Source: Volvox africanus
Lineage: Eukaryota > Chlorophyta > Chlorophyceae > Chlamydomonadales > Volvocaceae
Direction: 5' to 3'
DNA length: 64,000 nucleotides
Assembly: GCA_030268105.1 (NCBI GenBank)
Contig: BSDZ01000112.1
Location: forward strand, 1,569,501 to 1,633,500
Part shown: positions 22,482 through 36,835 of the stretch, in pieces
How positions within the stretch are numbered: the stretch's first letter is position 1
How the letters are laid out: every line of letters starts with the position of its first letter
Translations under genes and position numbers: made by a program
Notes under the pieces: generated by a model
Databases searched by the model: none
What the model was told of the DNA's origin: nothing
The model's input: the letters and a program-made list of their open reading frames with translations, nothing else

Positions 22482-24708
22482 ATACCAAACTTAAATTTCT
22501 AAAGATTTAATTTCGACATTAACAGACGGGGTTTTTGATGAGGTAACAAGATGGCAAAATCGGCCACTTGATAGCGTTTATATTTGGACTGTATCCATGT
22601 AAAGTCCCGGGATAATAATATTGTAATTAACAAGGCTGTGTTTTGAACCGCTCCATTCAGTAAGAAAGTTAGGTGTAAAATATTCCATAAAAAAATACTT
22701 TTTAAACCCATCCCACAAACTAAAATGCTATTTAACTTTAAGGTTAAAAGATGATAAACCCTGGTTATACTATTCTCACTTACTCGTAACAGATATTGCT
22801 GTAAGGTTTTTAGGCACGGCAACACTTATATTTGACTTCACCTAAAGCCTTTGTCATCGCATCAGCCACCATCTTCTCCGTGGGGCAGTAATTCGCTCAA
22901 CCTCCCACCTAGCGACCCGCTCTCTGACAAAATGATGCATGACATCAATGTGTTTTGACCGTTGGGACGTCAGGCAAGGGCCCGAATAGTGATATTCGGT
23001 TGCTGAACAATCACTGCGACCTCCACACTTCATACACTCGCGAACCATATGCGGTAAACGTTGTGTAATGATATAAGAAATATTATTTCTCGGCGATTCC
23101 TAACAATATGATGCCTTGCGCCGTAATCTCTCAGAATTTGTTAATCTCGCTAAATCGCTACCATTATATGTATTTAATGTAATAGTCAGCTAAGCGCCCG
23201 GCCCCTCCCTGGGCCGTATTACTTGCTGTCATTCATTTGTATATGAGTGTTGCTCAATCTGAACATTTAGAACCTGTACATATGACTTTACAACAAAGAA
23301 CTCTGAAGTGCATACATGGCTGTTCATGGCTAATTTTCTAATGATCTAACTATCTAATTATATTCTCGAGCAGCAAGCTGCCGGAGTGAGCAAGTCTGGG
23401 TAACGATCCGGGAAATTTGGAAAAAGCAAACCAATAGTAGCCAGGCAACAATGTCGCCAGATGGACCCGAACAAAGCAACCAAGAGCCACAGTTACACAT
23501 CAAGCAGGCCCCCAAAATAGCCTTATCCGGCAAGCATAAGGCATAGCAGCTTGGCGTAGGCGTGAAAATTGACCATGAAAAGGAGCATGGGTAAGACGAT
23601 GATGAACCGAATGCTTTCCAAATCCAGACATACTACAAGGCAGAATAGTTAAATTGTTGCACAGGATGGAATTGTATAACGAATTCACACCACAATTTTC
23701 AGCACGGTTATTAATTTGTCATCGTATCAAGAATGTCATGCACATTCCTAACCGAAATTGTTTCATGGCTCGTGTTTCTGTTATTCTCCGTTATTTCTTA
23801 TGCACATTGTTGAGTTGTGCGGTACAAGACGTTTATGGTAAATTTTGGATTGCCGGCATGTGAAAGGCCCAAGATTGGAGCCTGGATGACCTGTGCCACT
23901 AGACGGGGACTGCCTTGACGGGCATAGGAAATGCCAGGGGCCAGCGGCTGTACAGTTGCAAAATGATAATAAGACTACGTTGACGCCCATCACACGGCTT
24001 ATATTGCCGGAGTTGACGTGAGATCACACGATGGGAAAGGACAGATTGGCTGAACCCTTCGTGTCTTAACAATTGTGTAATGTGGTCTTTCACGTTTGAA
24101 GCAGTGATGGAGGAACACGGACTTGACAGATGGTTAAGACAAAGACAATGCAAAAGACGTCAAATATATAATGCATGACGTCAAATATATAATTAAAGCT
24201 GCAACAACTGCGAGCTGAGCCTGGGAGAGCAACCTCATTCTCAACACCCAGCTTTTGGCTTTTGAAAAGAGAATAGAAACGGAGCAGAAATCGGAGGAAT
24301 CATTTGCGTTTGCAAATCGGAGGAAGCAAAAAACGCTGGACAAGGGAGCAGCTGTGGCGGGTGTTAAGGAGATAGAGGAAGTATACCGCTGCAATGATGT
24401 ATTACAGTAGTCAGAAGAGGTTAGAAGTATAAGACACTAGACGATTGCTAGCTGTTGGGTGACTATTGCAGAGCTCAGGTACCCTTAAATACTAGTTCTG
24501 ATGGCTTCTGATCAACCACTCCCTGGAGCACTGCAGTATGCAGCTCTCTACCATGGGGTAGTTGCCCAGCACCTACCACCAGCAACTTCCTACCACTTGG
24601 CGGCTGCTCAGCACCTATCACCTTGCACACTGCAACTGCCTGTCACAACTGCCGCCCTGCAACTGCTAGATAGGTAACTGTGACGGTTTGCACCGTCCAC
24701 AACTTAAA

Positions 24709-27591
24709 ACGCCCCCTCGGTGCAAACCTCCACTAGGCCCATAGAGGCACGGCACCACTCAAACTTAGCTTCACCTAAAGCCTTTGTCATCACATCAGCC
24801 ACCATCTTCTCCGTGGGACAGTACCTTAGCTCAACCTCCCCACTAGCGACCCGCTCTCTGACGAAATGATGCACCACATCAATGTGTTTTGACCGTTGGG
24901 ACGTCATAGGGTTGTTGCTGATATTCATCGCCCCCTGGGAATCAACCTTGATAATCATTGGAGAAGTACCACCGAGCTTCAGATCATCAGCTAGTTTTGA
25001 CAGCCACGCACCGCACTTGAAAGAGCTTGATACTCTGCCTCCACTGACGATACTGCCACGGTACACTGCAGTTGACTGCTCCAACTTATCGCAGTACCGT
25101 TCACTCGGAAAACATAACCGGTAGTTGATCTGCGGGTAGCTGTGTCTCCTGCCCAATCTGAGTCACTGTAGCCATCCAGCTGTAGCCCTTGTCCTCCAGG
25201 AAACCGAAGACCCATCTCTTGAGTACCCGCCAGGTACCTCAGCACCCCCTTTGCCGCACTCATTGCAGCGCGGGTAGGCTTAGACATGGACCGGGAAAGC
25301 ACACTCAGGGCATAAGCCAGGTCGGGGCGCGTGCTTACTGCAAGGTAGTTGAGTTCTCCCACCAGAGCTCGGTAAGGTGTTGGGTCCTCCAGCAGTTCGC
25401 TTTCATCAGTCACTGGAGTAGCCCTTGTACCCATTGCCAGAGGAGAAGCCCGATCTTTGGCGTCCAGCATGTTGTGCCGTTCCAAGAGCTGCTCAATATA
25501 CCGAGACTGACTCAATAAAATATCACCATTTTTCTCATGATGAATATCCATGCCCAGAAATACCCGGGCCTCCCCAAGGTCTCGAATCTTGAAGCACTGG
25601 CCAATTGCTTCTTTCACTTCCCGCACCAGTTCTAAGTCGTCTGACGCCACACATGTATCATCCACATGAACCAGTGCAATCACTACTCCCCTCTCATCAA
25701 CCTTCAGAAACATAGCCGGATCTGACTTAGATGGGAGCAGCCCAATCTCTGCAAACTTCTCACACAGCTTGTCATACCAGCCGTGGTGCCTGCTTCAGGC
25801 CATATATGGACTTATGCAGGTGACACGCTAGATTTGGGGTCTCCGACTCATACCCCGGTGGCTGCTCCATCCAAAGATCCTCCTTCAATTCCCCATTCAA
25901 AAACGCAGTTGTCACATCTAGTTGGTGGATGGGCATCTTCCTAGCCGCCGCAACCGCTAGGAGGGCTCGAAAAGATGAGCCACGGGATGTTGGTGCAAAA
26001 AGCTCACCATAATCCACCCCCTCTGCTGTACGAAGCCTTTTGCTTCTAAGCGCGCCTTGAACCGCTCAACACTACCATCCTGGTTGCGCTTAACCTCCTT
26101 ATAAACCCAGCGACAAGGAATCAGCTTGGTGCCAAGTGGGGGCCTTTCCAAGGTCCAGGTCCCATTAGCCAAGTAATGGCTAACCCTAATGGCTAATCTC
26201 GTCATCCATAGCCTTCTTCCACTCACTGGCCTGTGCTGTGGCTGCCACCACATGGACCCGGCCTGTAACTGACCTAGGTTCCTCATCGCGCCACCACTCA
26301 GAAGGCCGTTTGTGATCACGCACAGGATACCTAGATGCAAAACCTTCCCTGGCATCAGCAGCACCCACAGATGGGCCAGCACCAGGTGAGCTCACTGAGG
26401 GGCCTGCACCCGAAGTACCAGCACCCCCTGCTGGACCGTTACTGTTATCCCCTGAGCCTCCGGCACCGGTGGACGGTGATCCGCCACCCTGGGTTTGGGG
26501 GGCCGGTTCACAGTCATCCTCATCATCACTATCAGAATCCCAATTACCTGCAACTGGATTCTGCCATCTTATTGTTTTCTGCACACGACCAGCTTGCCTA
26601 GGAGATTGCAGACCAGCATTCCGCTCATCAAAGGTGACATCAGTGTGCACAGACACTACATGGTTAGGAAACATGACGCGGTACTGGTCTGCATCATCAT
26701 ACCCAACCAGGACACCCTTGCGGCTCACCGGATCTACCTTGTTGCGCTTCTCCTTGGGATTATGAACATATGCCCCTGGAGTTCCAGGTTTTACCCCGAC
26801 TGAGAGCGGGCCAAAGACCCTAATGTTAAGGGCAGTAGCGGAGTTGATGCCTTAGTTGATTCGGCAGATTCCGCTGGATCCTGGTGGTGGGTGCTGAACC
26901 TGGGAAAACCACTGATTTCGGAGAAGTCGGAATGGGAGACTGGATGAGGGTGCCCCGAAACACCGGGGAAGGTAGGGACTGCCAGGTTAGTGGCCACGGG
27001 TGATGTACCCCCCTATCCTACACACATATGCCGTACAGCCAAACACACGCAGGTGACTCACATCGGGCTGCTCCCCTAAGAAAGCTTCATAGGGGGTGCA
27101 CGGCAAGCCGGAGACTAGTGAAACATTCTGGAGATAATTCGCCGTAGACACAGCCTCAGCCCACATGAATCGCATCTTCTCTAACAGAGTCCTATTCAAG
27201 CGTTCAGCAGCTCCATTCTGCTCAGGTGCATACCCCACCGTAGGACCATGCCTAATCCCTTTCGTACGGAAAAACTCCTGCAGGGGACTGTTGATAAACT
27301 CACCCCCTCGATCAGATCGCACCTCCTTGACCCGAAAGCCACTGTATGTCTCCAGTTGATTCACCATAGTTACCACCTTGTCCTTCACCGCCTCTTTGGT
27401 AGGTGACAGTCCTTCACATTCTTCACCAACAACGTCTTCACTCGCTCTGATGCTGCGACCTCCACATCTGTAAGCGGATCTGTTAATAGAGCCCTCTTCA
27501 AGTTGTGCTCAGCACACAGGTTCTCAAACCGATAGGCCCATGTACAGTAGTTGTTGAGATCGAGGGGTTCTGCCAACTTGTCCTTGCCCAT
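24709..27591 (-). pseudogene. Copia-A gag-pol pseudogene (unit 6)
   Basis: Minus strand. Gag starts at 27591 (MGKDKLAEPLDLNNYCTW) and runs about 60 codons to DCHL. A deletion of over 1 kb joins this near 27410 to integrase (KDKVVTMVNQLETYSGFRVKEV...). Integrase is interrupted by the 249-bp insert at 26775-27023. The linker, RT (HVDDTCVASDD at ~25650) and RNase H follow with several frameshifts. Zinc knuckle, protease and the HHCC finger are missing. It is the best copy of the RT/RNase H frame among the array proviruses. Confidence 0.88.
26775..27023. mobile_element. 249-bp insertion with 9-bp TSD (unit 6 copy)
   Basis: Same insert and same site as 16585-16833, with ACATATGCC at 26766-26774 and 27024-27032. 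It was carried along by array duplication. Confidence 0.7.
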
Positions 27592-28203
27592 GATGTTCGT
27601 GCTTATCTCAGAGCGCCCAGGCGGGGCTCATAACCTGTTGAGGAGATAGAGGTAGTATACCGCTGCAATGATGTATTACAGTAGTCAGAAGAGGTTAGAA
27701 GTATAAGACACTAGACGATTGCTAGCTGTTGGGTGACTATTGCAGTGCTCAGGCACCCTTCAATACTAGTTCTGATGGCTACTGATCAACCACTCCCTGG
27801 AGCACTGCAGTCAAGTGTCTATGCAGTTCTCTACCATTGGGTAGTTGCCCAGCACCTACCACCAGCAACTTCCTACCACTTGGCTGCTCAGCACCTATCA
27901 CCTTGCACACTGCAGTCAAGTGTTTATGCAGTTCTCTACCATTGGGTAGTTGCCCAGCACCTACCACCAGCAACTTCCTACCACTTGGCTGCTCAGCACC
28001 TATCACCTTGCACACTGCAACTGCCTGTCACAACTGCCGCCCTGCAACTGCTAGATAGGTAACTGTGACGGTTTGCACCGTCCACAACTTAACAGACACA
28101 TGTTGGAAGTTAGGAATATAGACCTCAAGGAGATGTATTCAGCCCTAGGTCTGAGGGTTTTGCCTTTCCTTTCTTATATGAGAGCAACTCTCTCGCGTCA
28201 ATT

Positions 28204-28534
28204 TGTTAAGTTCTGGACGGTGCAAACCGTCGCTGTTACCTATCTAGCAGTTGCAGGGCGGCAAGGTGGTAGGTGCTGGACAGCTGCCAAGTGGTAGGAA
28301 GTTGCTGGTGGTAGGTGCTAGGTAGGTACCCAAGGGGAGACACTTGACTGCATAGACACGTGACTGCAGTGCGTTGGGAGTGGTTGATCAGAAGCCATTA
28401 GTAGTATTGAAGGGTGCCTGAACTCTGCAGTAGTTACCCAACAGCTAGCAATCGTCTAGTATCTCATACTTCTGACCTCTTCTGACTACTGTAATACTTC
28501 ATAGCAGCAGTATACTTGCTCTATCTCCTTTACA
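28204..28534 (+). repeat. Inverted solo LTR-A (unit 6)
   Basis: Like 2115-2479 but missing a GTAGCTGTGACAGGC... block of about 35 bp. Confidence 0.85.
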
Positions 28535-30660
28535 CAATTATCCCACCTATCCAATAGGTGGGCGTGTTAAGGAGATAGAGGAAGTATACTGCTGCTCCTT
28601 CACTCGGCTACACCCATACAAACTTACTAATAACCACCTGCAATACTATATTATTTAATAATGAGTGCATTAAATCTTCATTAGCAAATAAGCCGCTGTT
28701 TGTAATACTGTCTTGTTTGTACAAACTTACGCTTGTGATTAAATTAGCCAAAATTGGTGCAAACTCATCTTTAAAAATCGATACCAAACTTAAATTTCTA
28801 AAGATTTAATTTCGACATTAACAGACGGGGTTTTTGATGAGGTAACAAGATGGCAAAATCGGCCACTTGATAGCGTTTATATTTGGACTGTATCCATGTA
28901 AAGTCCCGGGATAATAATATTGTAATTAACAAGGCTGTGTTTTTAACCGCTCCATTCAGTAAGAAAGTTAGGTGTAAAATATTCCATAAAAAAATACTTT
29001 TTAAACCCATCCCACAAACTAAAATGCTATTTAACTTTAAGGTTAAAAGATGATAAACCCTGGTTATACTATTCTCACTTACTCGTAACAGATATTGCTG
29101 TAAGGTTTTTAGGCACGGCAACACTTATATTTGACTTCACCTAAAGCCTTTGTCATCGCATCAGCCACCATCTTCTCCGTGGGGCAGTAATTCGCTCAAC
29201 CTCCCACCTAGCGACCCGCTCTCTGACAAAATGATGCATGACATCAATGTGTTTTGACCGTTGGGACGTCAGGCAAGGGCCCGAATAGTGATATTCGGTT
29301 GCTGAACAATCACTGCGACCTCCACACTTCATACACTCGCGAACCATATGCGGTAAACGTTGTGTAATGATATAAGAAATATTATTTCTCGGCGATTCCT
29401 AACAATATGATGCCTTGCGCCGTAATCTCTCAGAATTTGTTAATCTCGCTAAATCGCTACCATTATATGTATTTAATGTAATAGTCAGCTAAGCGCCCGG
29501 CCCCTCCCTGGGCCACATTACTTGCTGTCATTCATTTGTATATGAGTGTTGCTCAATCTGAACATTTAGAACCTGTACATATGACTTTACAACAAAGAAC
29601 TCTGAAGTGCATACATGGCTGTTCATGGCTAATTTTCTAATGATCTAACTATCTAATTATATTCTCGAGCAGCAAGCTGCCGGAGTGAGCAAGTCTGGGT
29701 AACGATCCGGGAAATTTGGAAAAAGCAAACCAATAGTAGCCAGGCAACAATGTCGCCAGATGGACCCGAACAAAGCAACCAAGAGCCACAGTTACACATC
29801 AAGCAGGCCCCCAAAATAGCCTTATCCGGCAAGCATAAGGCATAGCAGCTTGGCGTAGGCGTGAAAATTGACCATGAAAAGGAGCATGGGTAAGACGATG
29901 ATGAACCGAATGCTTTCCAAATCCAGACATACTACAAGGCAGAATAGTTAAATTGTTGCACAGGATGGAATTGTATAACGAATTCACGCCACAATTTTCA
30001 GCACGGTTATTTATTTGTCATCGTATCAAGAATGTCATGCACATTCCTAACCGAAATTGTTTCATGGCTCGTGTTTCTGTTATTCTCCGTTATTTCTTAT
30101 GCACATTGTTGAGTTGTGCGGTACAAGACATTTATGGTAAATTTTGGATTGCCGGCATGTGAAAGGCCCAAGATTGGAGCCTGGATGACCTGTGCCACTA
30201 GACGGGGACTGCCTTGACGGGCATAGGAAATGCCAGGGGCCAGCGGCTGTACAGTTGCAAAATGATAATAAGACTACGTTGACGCCCATCACACGGCTTA
30301 TATTGCCGGAGTTGACGTGAGATCACACGATGGGAAAGGACAGATTGGCTGACCCCTTCGTGTCTTAACAATTGTGTAATGTGGTCTTTCACGTTTGAAG
30401 CAGTGATGGAGGAACACGGACTTGACAGATGGTTAAGACGAAGACATTGCAAAAGACGTCAAATATATAATGCATGACGTCAAATATATAATTAAAGCTG
30501 CAACAACTGCGAGCTGAGCCTGGGAGAGCAACCTCATTCTCAACACCCAGCTTTTGGCTTTTGAAAAGAGAATAGAAACGGAGCAGAAATCGGAGGAATC
30601 ATTTGCGTTTGCAAATCGGAGGAAGCAAAAAACGCTGGACCAGGGAGCAACCGTGGCGGG

Positions 30661-31008
30661 TGTTAAGGAGATAGAGGAAGTATACCGCTGCTATGATGTA
30701 TTACAGTAGTCAGAAGAGGTCAGAAGTATAAGACACTAGACGATTGCTAGCTGTTGGGTGACTATTGCAGAGCTCAGGTACCCTTAAATACTAGTTCTAA
30801 TGGCTTCTGATCAACAACTCCCTGGAGCACTGCAGTATGCAGCTCTCTACCATTGGGTAGTTGCCCAGCACCTACCACCAGCAACTTCCTACCACTTGGC
30901 GGCTGCTCAGCACCTATCACCTTGCACACTGCAACTGCCTGTCACAACTGCCGCCCTGCAACTGCTAGATAGGTAACTGTGACGGTTTGCACCGTCCACA
31001 ACTTAACA
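30661..31008 (-). repeat. Solo LTR-A (unit 7)
   Basis: 348 bp, same flanks as unit 1. Its neighbours on both sides (units 6 and 8) hold a full provirus at this position. Confidence 0.85.
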
Positions 31009-31117
31009 GACACATGTTGGAAGTTAGGAATATAGACCTCAAGGAGATGTATTCAGCCCTAGGTCTGAGGGTTTTGCCTTTCCTTTCTTATATGAGAGCA
31101 ACTCTCTCGCGTCAATT

Positions 31118-31483
31118 TGTTAAGTTCTGGACGGTGCAAACCGTCGCTGTTACCTATCTAGCAGTTGCAGGGCGGCAAGGTGGTAGCTGTGACAGGCAGT
31201 TGCAGGGCGGCAAGGTGGTAGGTGCTGGACAGCTGCCAAGTGGTAGGAAGTTGCTGGTGGTAGGTGCTAGGTAGGTACCCAAGGGGAGACACTTGACTGC
31301 ATAGACACGTGACTGCAGTGCGTTGGGAGTGGTTGATCAGAAGCCATTAGTAGTATTGAAGGGTGCCTGAACTCTGCAGTAGTTACCCAACAGCTAGCAA
31401 TCGTCTAGTATCTCATACTTCTGACCTCTTCTGACTACTGTAATACTTCATAGCAGCAGTATACTTGCTCTATCTCCTTTACA
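31118..31483 (+). repeat. Inverted solo LTR-A (unit 7)
   Basis: As in unit 1, flanked by CAATT. Confidence 0.85.
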
Positions 31484-33953
31484 CAATTATCCCACCTATC
31501 CAATAGGTGGGCGTGTTAAGGAGATAGAGGAAGTATACTGCTGCTCCTTCACTCGGCTACACCCATACAAACTTACTAATAACCACCTGCAATACTATAT
31601 TATTTAATAATGAGTGCATTAAATCTTCATTAGCAAATAAGCCGCTGTTTGTAATACTGTCTTGTTTGTACAAACTTACGCTTGTGATTAAATTAGCCAA
31701 AATTGGTGCAAACTCATCTTTAAAAATCGATACCAAACTTAAATTTCTAAAGATTTAATTTCGACATTAACAGACGGGGTTTTTGATGAGGTAACAAGAT
31801 GGCAAAATCGGCCACTTGATAGCGTTTATATTTGGACTGTATCCATGTAAAGTCCCGGGATAATAATATTGTAATTAACAAGGCTGTGTTTTTAACCGCT
31901 CCATTCAGTAAGAAAGTTAGGTGTAAAATATTCCATAAAAAAATACTTTTTAAACCCATCCCACAAACTAAAATGCTATTTAACTTTAAGGTTAAAAGAT
32001 GATAAACCCTGGTTATACTATTCTCACTTACTCGTAATAGATATTGCTGTAAGGTTTTTAGGCACGGCAACACTTATATTTGACTTCACCTAAAGCCTTT
32101 GTCATCGCATCAGCCACCATCTTCTCCGTGGGGCAGTAATTCGCTCAACCTCCCACCTAGCGACCCGCTCTCTGACAAAATGATGCATGACATCAATGTG
32201 TTTTGACCGTTGGGACGTCAGGCAAGGGCCCGAATAGTGATATTCGGTTGCTGAACAATCACTGCGACCTCCACACTTCATACACTCGCGAACCATATGC
32301 GGTAAACGTTGTGTAATGATATAAGAAATATTATTTCTCGGCGATTCCTAACAATATGATGCCTTGCGCCGTAATCTCTCAGAATTTGTTAATCTCGCTA
32401 AATCGCTACCATTATATGTATTTAATGTAATAGTCAGCTAAGCGCCCGGCCCCTCCCTGGGCCGTATTACTTGCTGTCATTCATTTGTATATGAGTGTTG
32501 CTCAATCTGAACATTTAGAACCTGTACATATGACTTTACAACAAAGAACTCTGAAGTGCATACATGGCTGTTCATGGCTAATTTTCTAATGATCTAACTA
32601 TCTAATTATATTCTCGAGCAGCAAGCTGCCGGAGTGAGCAAGTCTGGGTAACGATCCGGGAAATTTGGAAAAAGCAAACCAATAGTAGCCAGGCAACAAT
32701 GTCGCCAGATGGACCCGAACAAAGCAACCAAGAGCCACAGTTACACATCGAGCAGGCCCCCAAAATAGCCTTATCCGGCAAGCATAAGGCATAGCAGCTT
32801 GGCATAGGCGTGAAAATTGACCATGAAAAGGAGCATGGGTAAGACGATGATGAACCGAATGCTTTCCAAATCCAGACATACTACAAGGCAGAATAGTTAA
32901 ATTGTTGCACAGGATGGAATTGTATAACGAATTCACACCACAATTTTCAGCACGGTTATTAATTTGTCATTGTATCAAGAATGTCATGCACATTCCTAAC
33001 CGAAATTGTTTCATGGCTCGTGTTTCTGTTATTCTCCGTTATTTCTTATGCATGTTGAGTTGTGCGGTACAAGACGTTTATGGTAAATTTTGGATTGCCG
33101 GCATGTGAAAGGCCCAAGATTGGAGCCTGGATGACCTGTGCCACTAGACGGGGACTGCCTTGACGGGCATAGGAAATGCCAGGGGCCAGCGGCTGTACAG
33201 TTGCAAAATGATAATAAGACTACGTTGACGCCGATCACACGGCTTATATTGCCGGAGTTGACGTGAGATCACACGATGGGAAAGGACAGATTGGCTGAAC
33301 CCTTCGTGTCTTAACAATTGTGTAATGTGGTCTTTCACGTTTGAAGCAGTGATGGAGGAACACGGACTTGACAGATGGTTAAGACGAAGACATTGCAAAA
33401 GACGTCAAATATATAATGCATGACGTCAAATATATAATTAAAGCTGCAACAACTGCGAGCTGAGCCTGGGAGAGCAACCTCATTCTCAACACCCAGCTTT
33501 TGGCTTTTGAAAAGAGAATAGAAACGGAGCAGAAATCGGAGGAATCATTTGCGTTTGCAAATCGGAGGAAGCAAAAAACGCTGGACAAGGGAGCAGCCGT
33601 GGCGGGTGTTAAGGAGATAGAGGAAGTATACCGCTGCAATGATGTATTACAGTAGTCAGAAGAGGTTAGAAGTATAAGACACTAGACGATTGCTAGCTGT
33701 TGGGTGACTATTGCAGAGCTCAGGTACCCTTAAATACTAGTTCTGATGGCTTCTGATCAACCACTCCCTGGAGCACTGCAGTATGCAGCTCTCTACCATG
33801 GGGTAGTTGCCCAGCACCTACCACCAGCAACTTCCTACCACTTGGCGGCTGCTCAGCACCTATCACCTTGCACACTGCAACTGCCTGTCACAACTGCCGC
33901 CCTGCAACTGCTAGATAGGTAACTGTGACGGTTTGCACCGTCCACAACTTAAA

Positions 33954-36835
33954 ACGCCCCCTCGGTGCAAACCTCCACTAGGCCCATAGAGGCACGGCAC
34001 CACTCAAACTTAGCTTCACCTAAAGCCTTTGTCATCACATCAGCCACCATCTTCTCCGTGGGACAGTACCTTAGCTCAACCTCCCCACTAGCGACCCGCT
34101 CTCTGACGAAATGATGCACCACATCAATGTGTTTTGACCGTTGGGACGTCATAGGGTTGTTGCTGATATTCATCGCCCCCTGGGAATCAACCTTGATAAT
34201 CATTGGAGAAGTACCACCGAGCTTCAGATCATCAGCTAGTTTTGACAGCCACGCACCGCACTTGAAAGAGCTTGATACTCTGCCTCCACTGACGATACTG
34301 CCACGGTACGCTGCAGTTGACTGCTCCAACTTATCGCAGTACCGTTCACTCGGAAAACATAACCGGTAGTTGATCTGCGGGTAGCTGTGTCTCCTGCCCA
34401 ATCTGAGTCACTGTAGCCATCCAGCTGTAGCCCTTGTCCTCCAGGAAACCGAAGACCCATCTCTTGAGTACCCGCCAGGTACCTCAGCACCCCCTTTGCC
34501 GCACTCATTGCAGCGCGGGTAGGCTTAGACATGGACCGGGAAAGCACACTCAGGGCATAAGCCAGGTCGGGGCGCGTGCTTACTGCAAGGTAGTTGAGTT
34601 CTCCCACCAGAGCTCGGTAAGGTGTTGGGTCCTCCAGCAGTTCGCTTTCATCAGTCACTGGAGTAGCCCTTGTACCCATTGCCAGAGGAGAAGCCCGATC
34701 TTTGGCGTCCAGCATGTTGTGCCGTTCCAAGAGCTGCTCAATATACCGAGACTGACTCAATAAAATATCACCATTTTTCTCATGATGAATATCCATGCCC
34801 AGAAATACCCGGGCCTCCCCAAGGTCTCGAATCTTGAAGCACTGGCCAATTGCTTCTTTCACTTCCCGCACCAGTTCTAAGTCGTCTGACGCCACACATG
34901 TATCATCCACATGAACCAGTGCAATCACTACTCCCCTCTCATCAACCTTCAGAAACATAGCCGGATCTGACTTAGATGGGAGCAGCCCAATCTCTGCAAA
35001 CTTCTCACACAGCTTGTCATACCAGCCGTGGTGCCTGCTTCAGGCCATATATGGACTTATGCAGGTGACACGCTAGATTTGGGGTCTCCGACTCATACCC
35101 CGGTGGCTGCTCCATCCAAAGATCCTCCTTCAATTCCCCATTCAAAAACGCAGTTGTCACATCTAGTTGGTGGATGGGCATCTTCCTAGCCGCCGCAACC
35201 GCTAGGAGGGCTCGAAAAGATGAGCCACGGGATGTTGGTGCAAAAAGCTCACCATAATCCACCCCCTCTGCTGTACGAAGCCTTTTGCTTCTAAGCGCGC
35301 CTTGAACCGCTCAACACTACCATCCTGGTTGCGCTTAACCTCCTTATAAACCCAGCGACAAGGAATCAGCTTGGTGCCAAGTGGGGGCCTTTCCAAGGTC
35401 CAGGTCCCATTAGCCAAGTAATGGCTAACCCTAATGGCTAATCTCGTCATCCATAGCCTTCTTCCACTCACTGGCCTGTGCTGTGGCTGCCACCACATGG
35501 ACCCGGCCTGTAACTGACCTAGTTCCTCATCGCGCCACCACTCAGAAGGCCGTTTGTGATCACGCACAGGATACCTAGATGCAAAACCTTCCCTGGCATC
35601 AGCAGCACCCACAGATGGGCCAGCACCAGGTGAGCTCACTGAGGGGCCTGCACCCGAAGTACCAGCACCCCCTGCTGGACCGTTACTGTTATCCCCTGAG
35701 CCTCCGGCACCGGTGGACGGTGATCCGCCACCCTGGGTTTGGGGGGCCGGTTCACAGTCATCCTCATCATCACTATCAGAATCCCAATTACCTGCAACTG
35801 GATTCTGCCATCTTATTGTTTTCTGCACACGACCAGCTTGCCTAGGAGATTGCAGACCAGCATTCCGCTCATCAAAGGTGACATCAGTGTGCACAGACAC
35901 TACATGGTTAGGAAACATGACGCGGTACTGGTCTGCATCATCATACCCAACCAGGACACCCTTGCGGCTCACCGGATCTACCTTGTTGCGCTTCTCCTTG
36001 GGATTATGAACATATGCCCCTGGAGTTCCAGGTTTTACCCCGACTGAGAGCGGGCCAAAGACCCTAATGTTAAGGGCAGTAGCGGAGTTGATGCCTTAGT
36101 TGATTCGGCAGATTCCGCTGGATCCTGGTGGTGGGTGCTGAACCTGGGAAAACCACTGATTTCGGAGAAGTCGGAATGGGAGACTGGATGAGGGTGCCCC
36201 GAAACACCGGGGAAGGTAGGGACTGCCAGGTTAGTGGCCACGGGTGATGTACCCCCCTATCCTACACACATATGCCGTACAGCCAAACACACGCAGGTGA
36301 CTCACATCGGGCTGCTCCCCTAAGAAAGCTTCATAGGGGGTGCACGGCAAGCCGGAGACTAGTGAAACATTCTGGAGATAATTCGCCGTAGACACAGCCT
36401 CAGCCCACATGAATCGCATCTTCTCTAACAGAGTCCTATTCAAGCGTTCAGCAGCTCCATTCTGCTCAGGTGCATACCCCACCGTAGGACCATGCCTAAT
36501 CCCTTTCGTACGGAAAAACTCCTGCAGGGGACTGTTGATAAACTCACCCCCTCGATCAGATCGCACCTCCTTGACCCGAAAGCCACTGTATGTCTCCAGT
36601 TGATTCACCATAGTTACCACCTTGTCCTTCACCGCCTCTTTGGTAGGTGACAGTCCTTCACATTCTTCACCAACAACGTCTTCACTCGCTCTGATGCTGC
36701 GACCTCCACATCTGTAAGCGGATCTGTTAATAGAGCCCTCTTCAAGTTGTGCTCAGCACACAGGTTCTCAAACCGATAGGCCCATGTACAGTAGTTGTTG
36801 AGATCGAGGGGTTCTGCCAACTTGTCCTTGCCCAT
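33954..36835 (-). pseudogene. Copia-A gag-pol pseudogene (unit 8)
   Basis: Nearly identical to the pseudogene in unit 6: gag stub from 36835, deletion, integrase 36632-36268, insert 36019-36267, linker, RT and RNase H down to 33954. A 1-bp deletion near 35522 (GACCTAGTTCC for GACCTAGGTTCC) changes the linker frame and fuses two frames that are separate in unit 6. Confidence 0.88.
36019..36267. mobile_element. 249-bp insertion with 9-bp TSD (unit 8 copy)
   Basis: ACATATGCC at 36010-36018 and 36268-36276. Third duplicated copy of the insert. Confidence 0.7.

Larger units (their letters stand above)
12375..22699. repeat. Array unit 5, expanded by a TRIM, a copia provirus and a composite element
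   Basis: Contains TRIM 12436-12757, a defective copia provirus 14359-17266, an inverted LTR-A 17376-17740, and a composite copia 17996-22481 inserted at the GATACC site in the unit tail. Without these inserts the unit matches the others. Confidence 0.9.
24362..28094 (-). mobile_element. Defective Copia-A provirus (unit 6)
   Basis: LTR-A 24362-24708 and LTR-A 27636-28094 flank a 2.9-kb minus-strand interior. The 5' LTR contains a 105-bp tandem duplication (27803-27907 and 27908-28012). Half-tRNA PBS at 27623-27635. No TRIM interior or LTR-B in its leader, unlike the composite element. Confidence 0.88.
22700..28998. repeat. Array unit 6 (copia provirus, no TRIM)
   Basis: TRIM site empty at 22751-22755. 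Copia-A provirus at 24362-28094, inverted LTR-A at 28204-28534 (slightly shortened). A small tandem duplication near 24165-24200 (GACGTCAAATATATAAT repeated) is shared with units 7 and 8. Confidence 0.9.
28999..31947. repeat. Array unit 7 (solo LTR-A, no TRIM)
   Basis: 2949 bp. Solo LTR-A 30661-31008, inverted LTR-A 31118-31483. It shares base changes with unit 6 (for example CGCCCATCACACGG). Confidence 0.9.
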
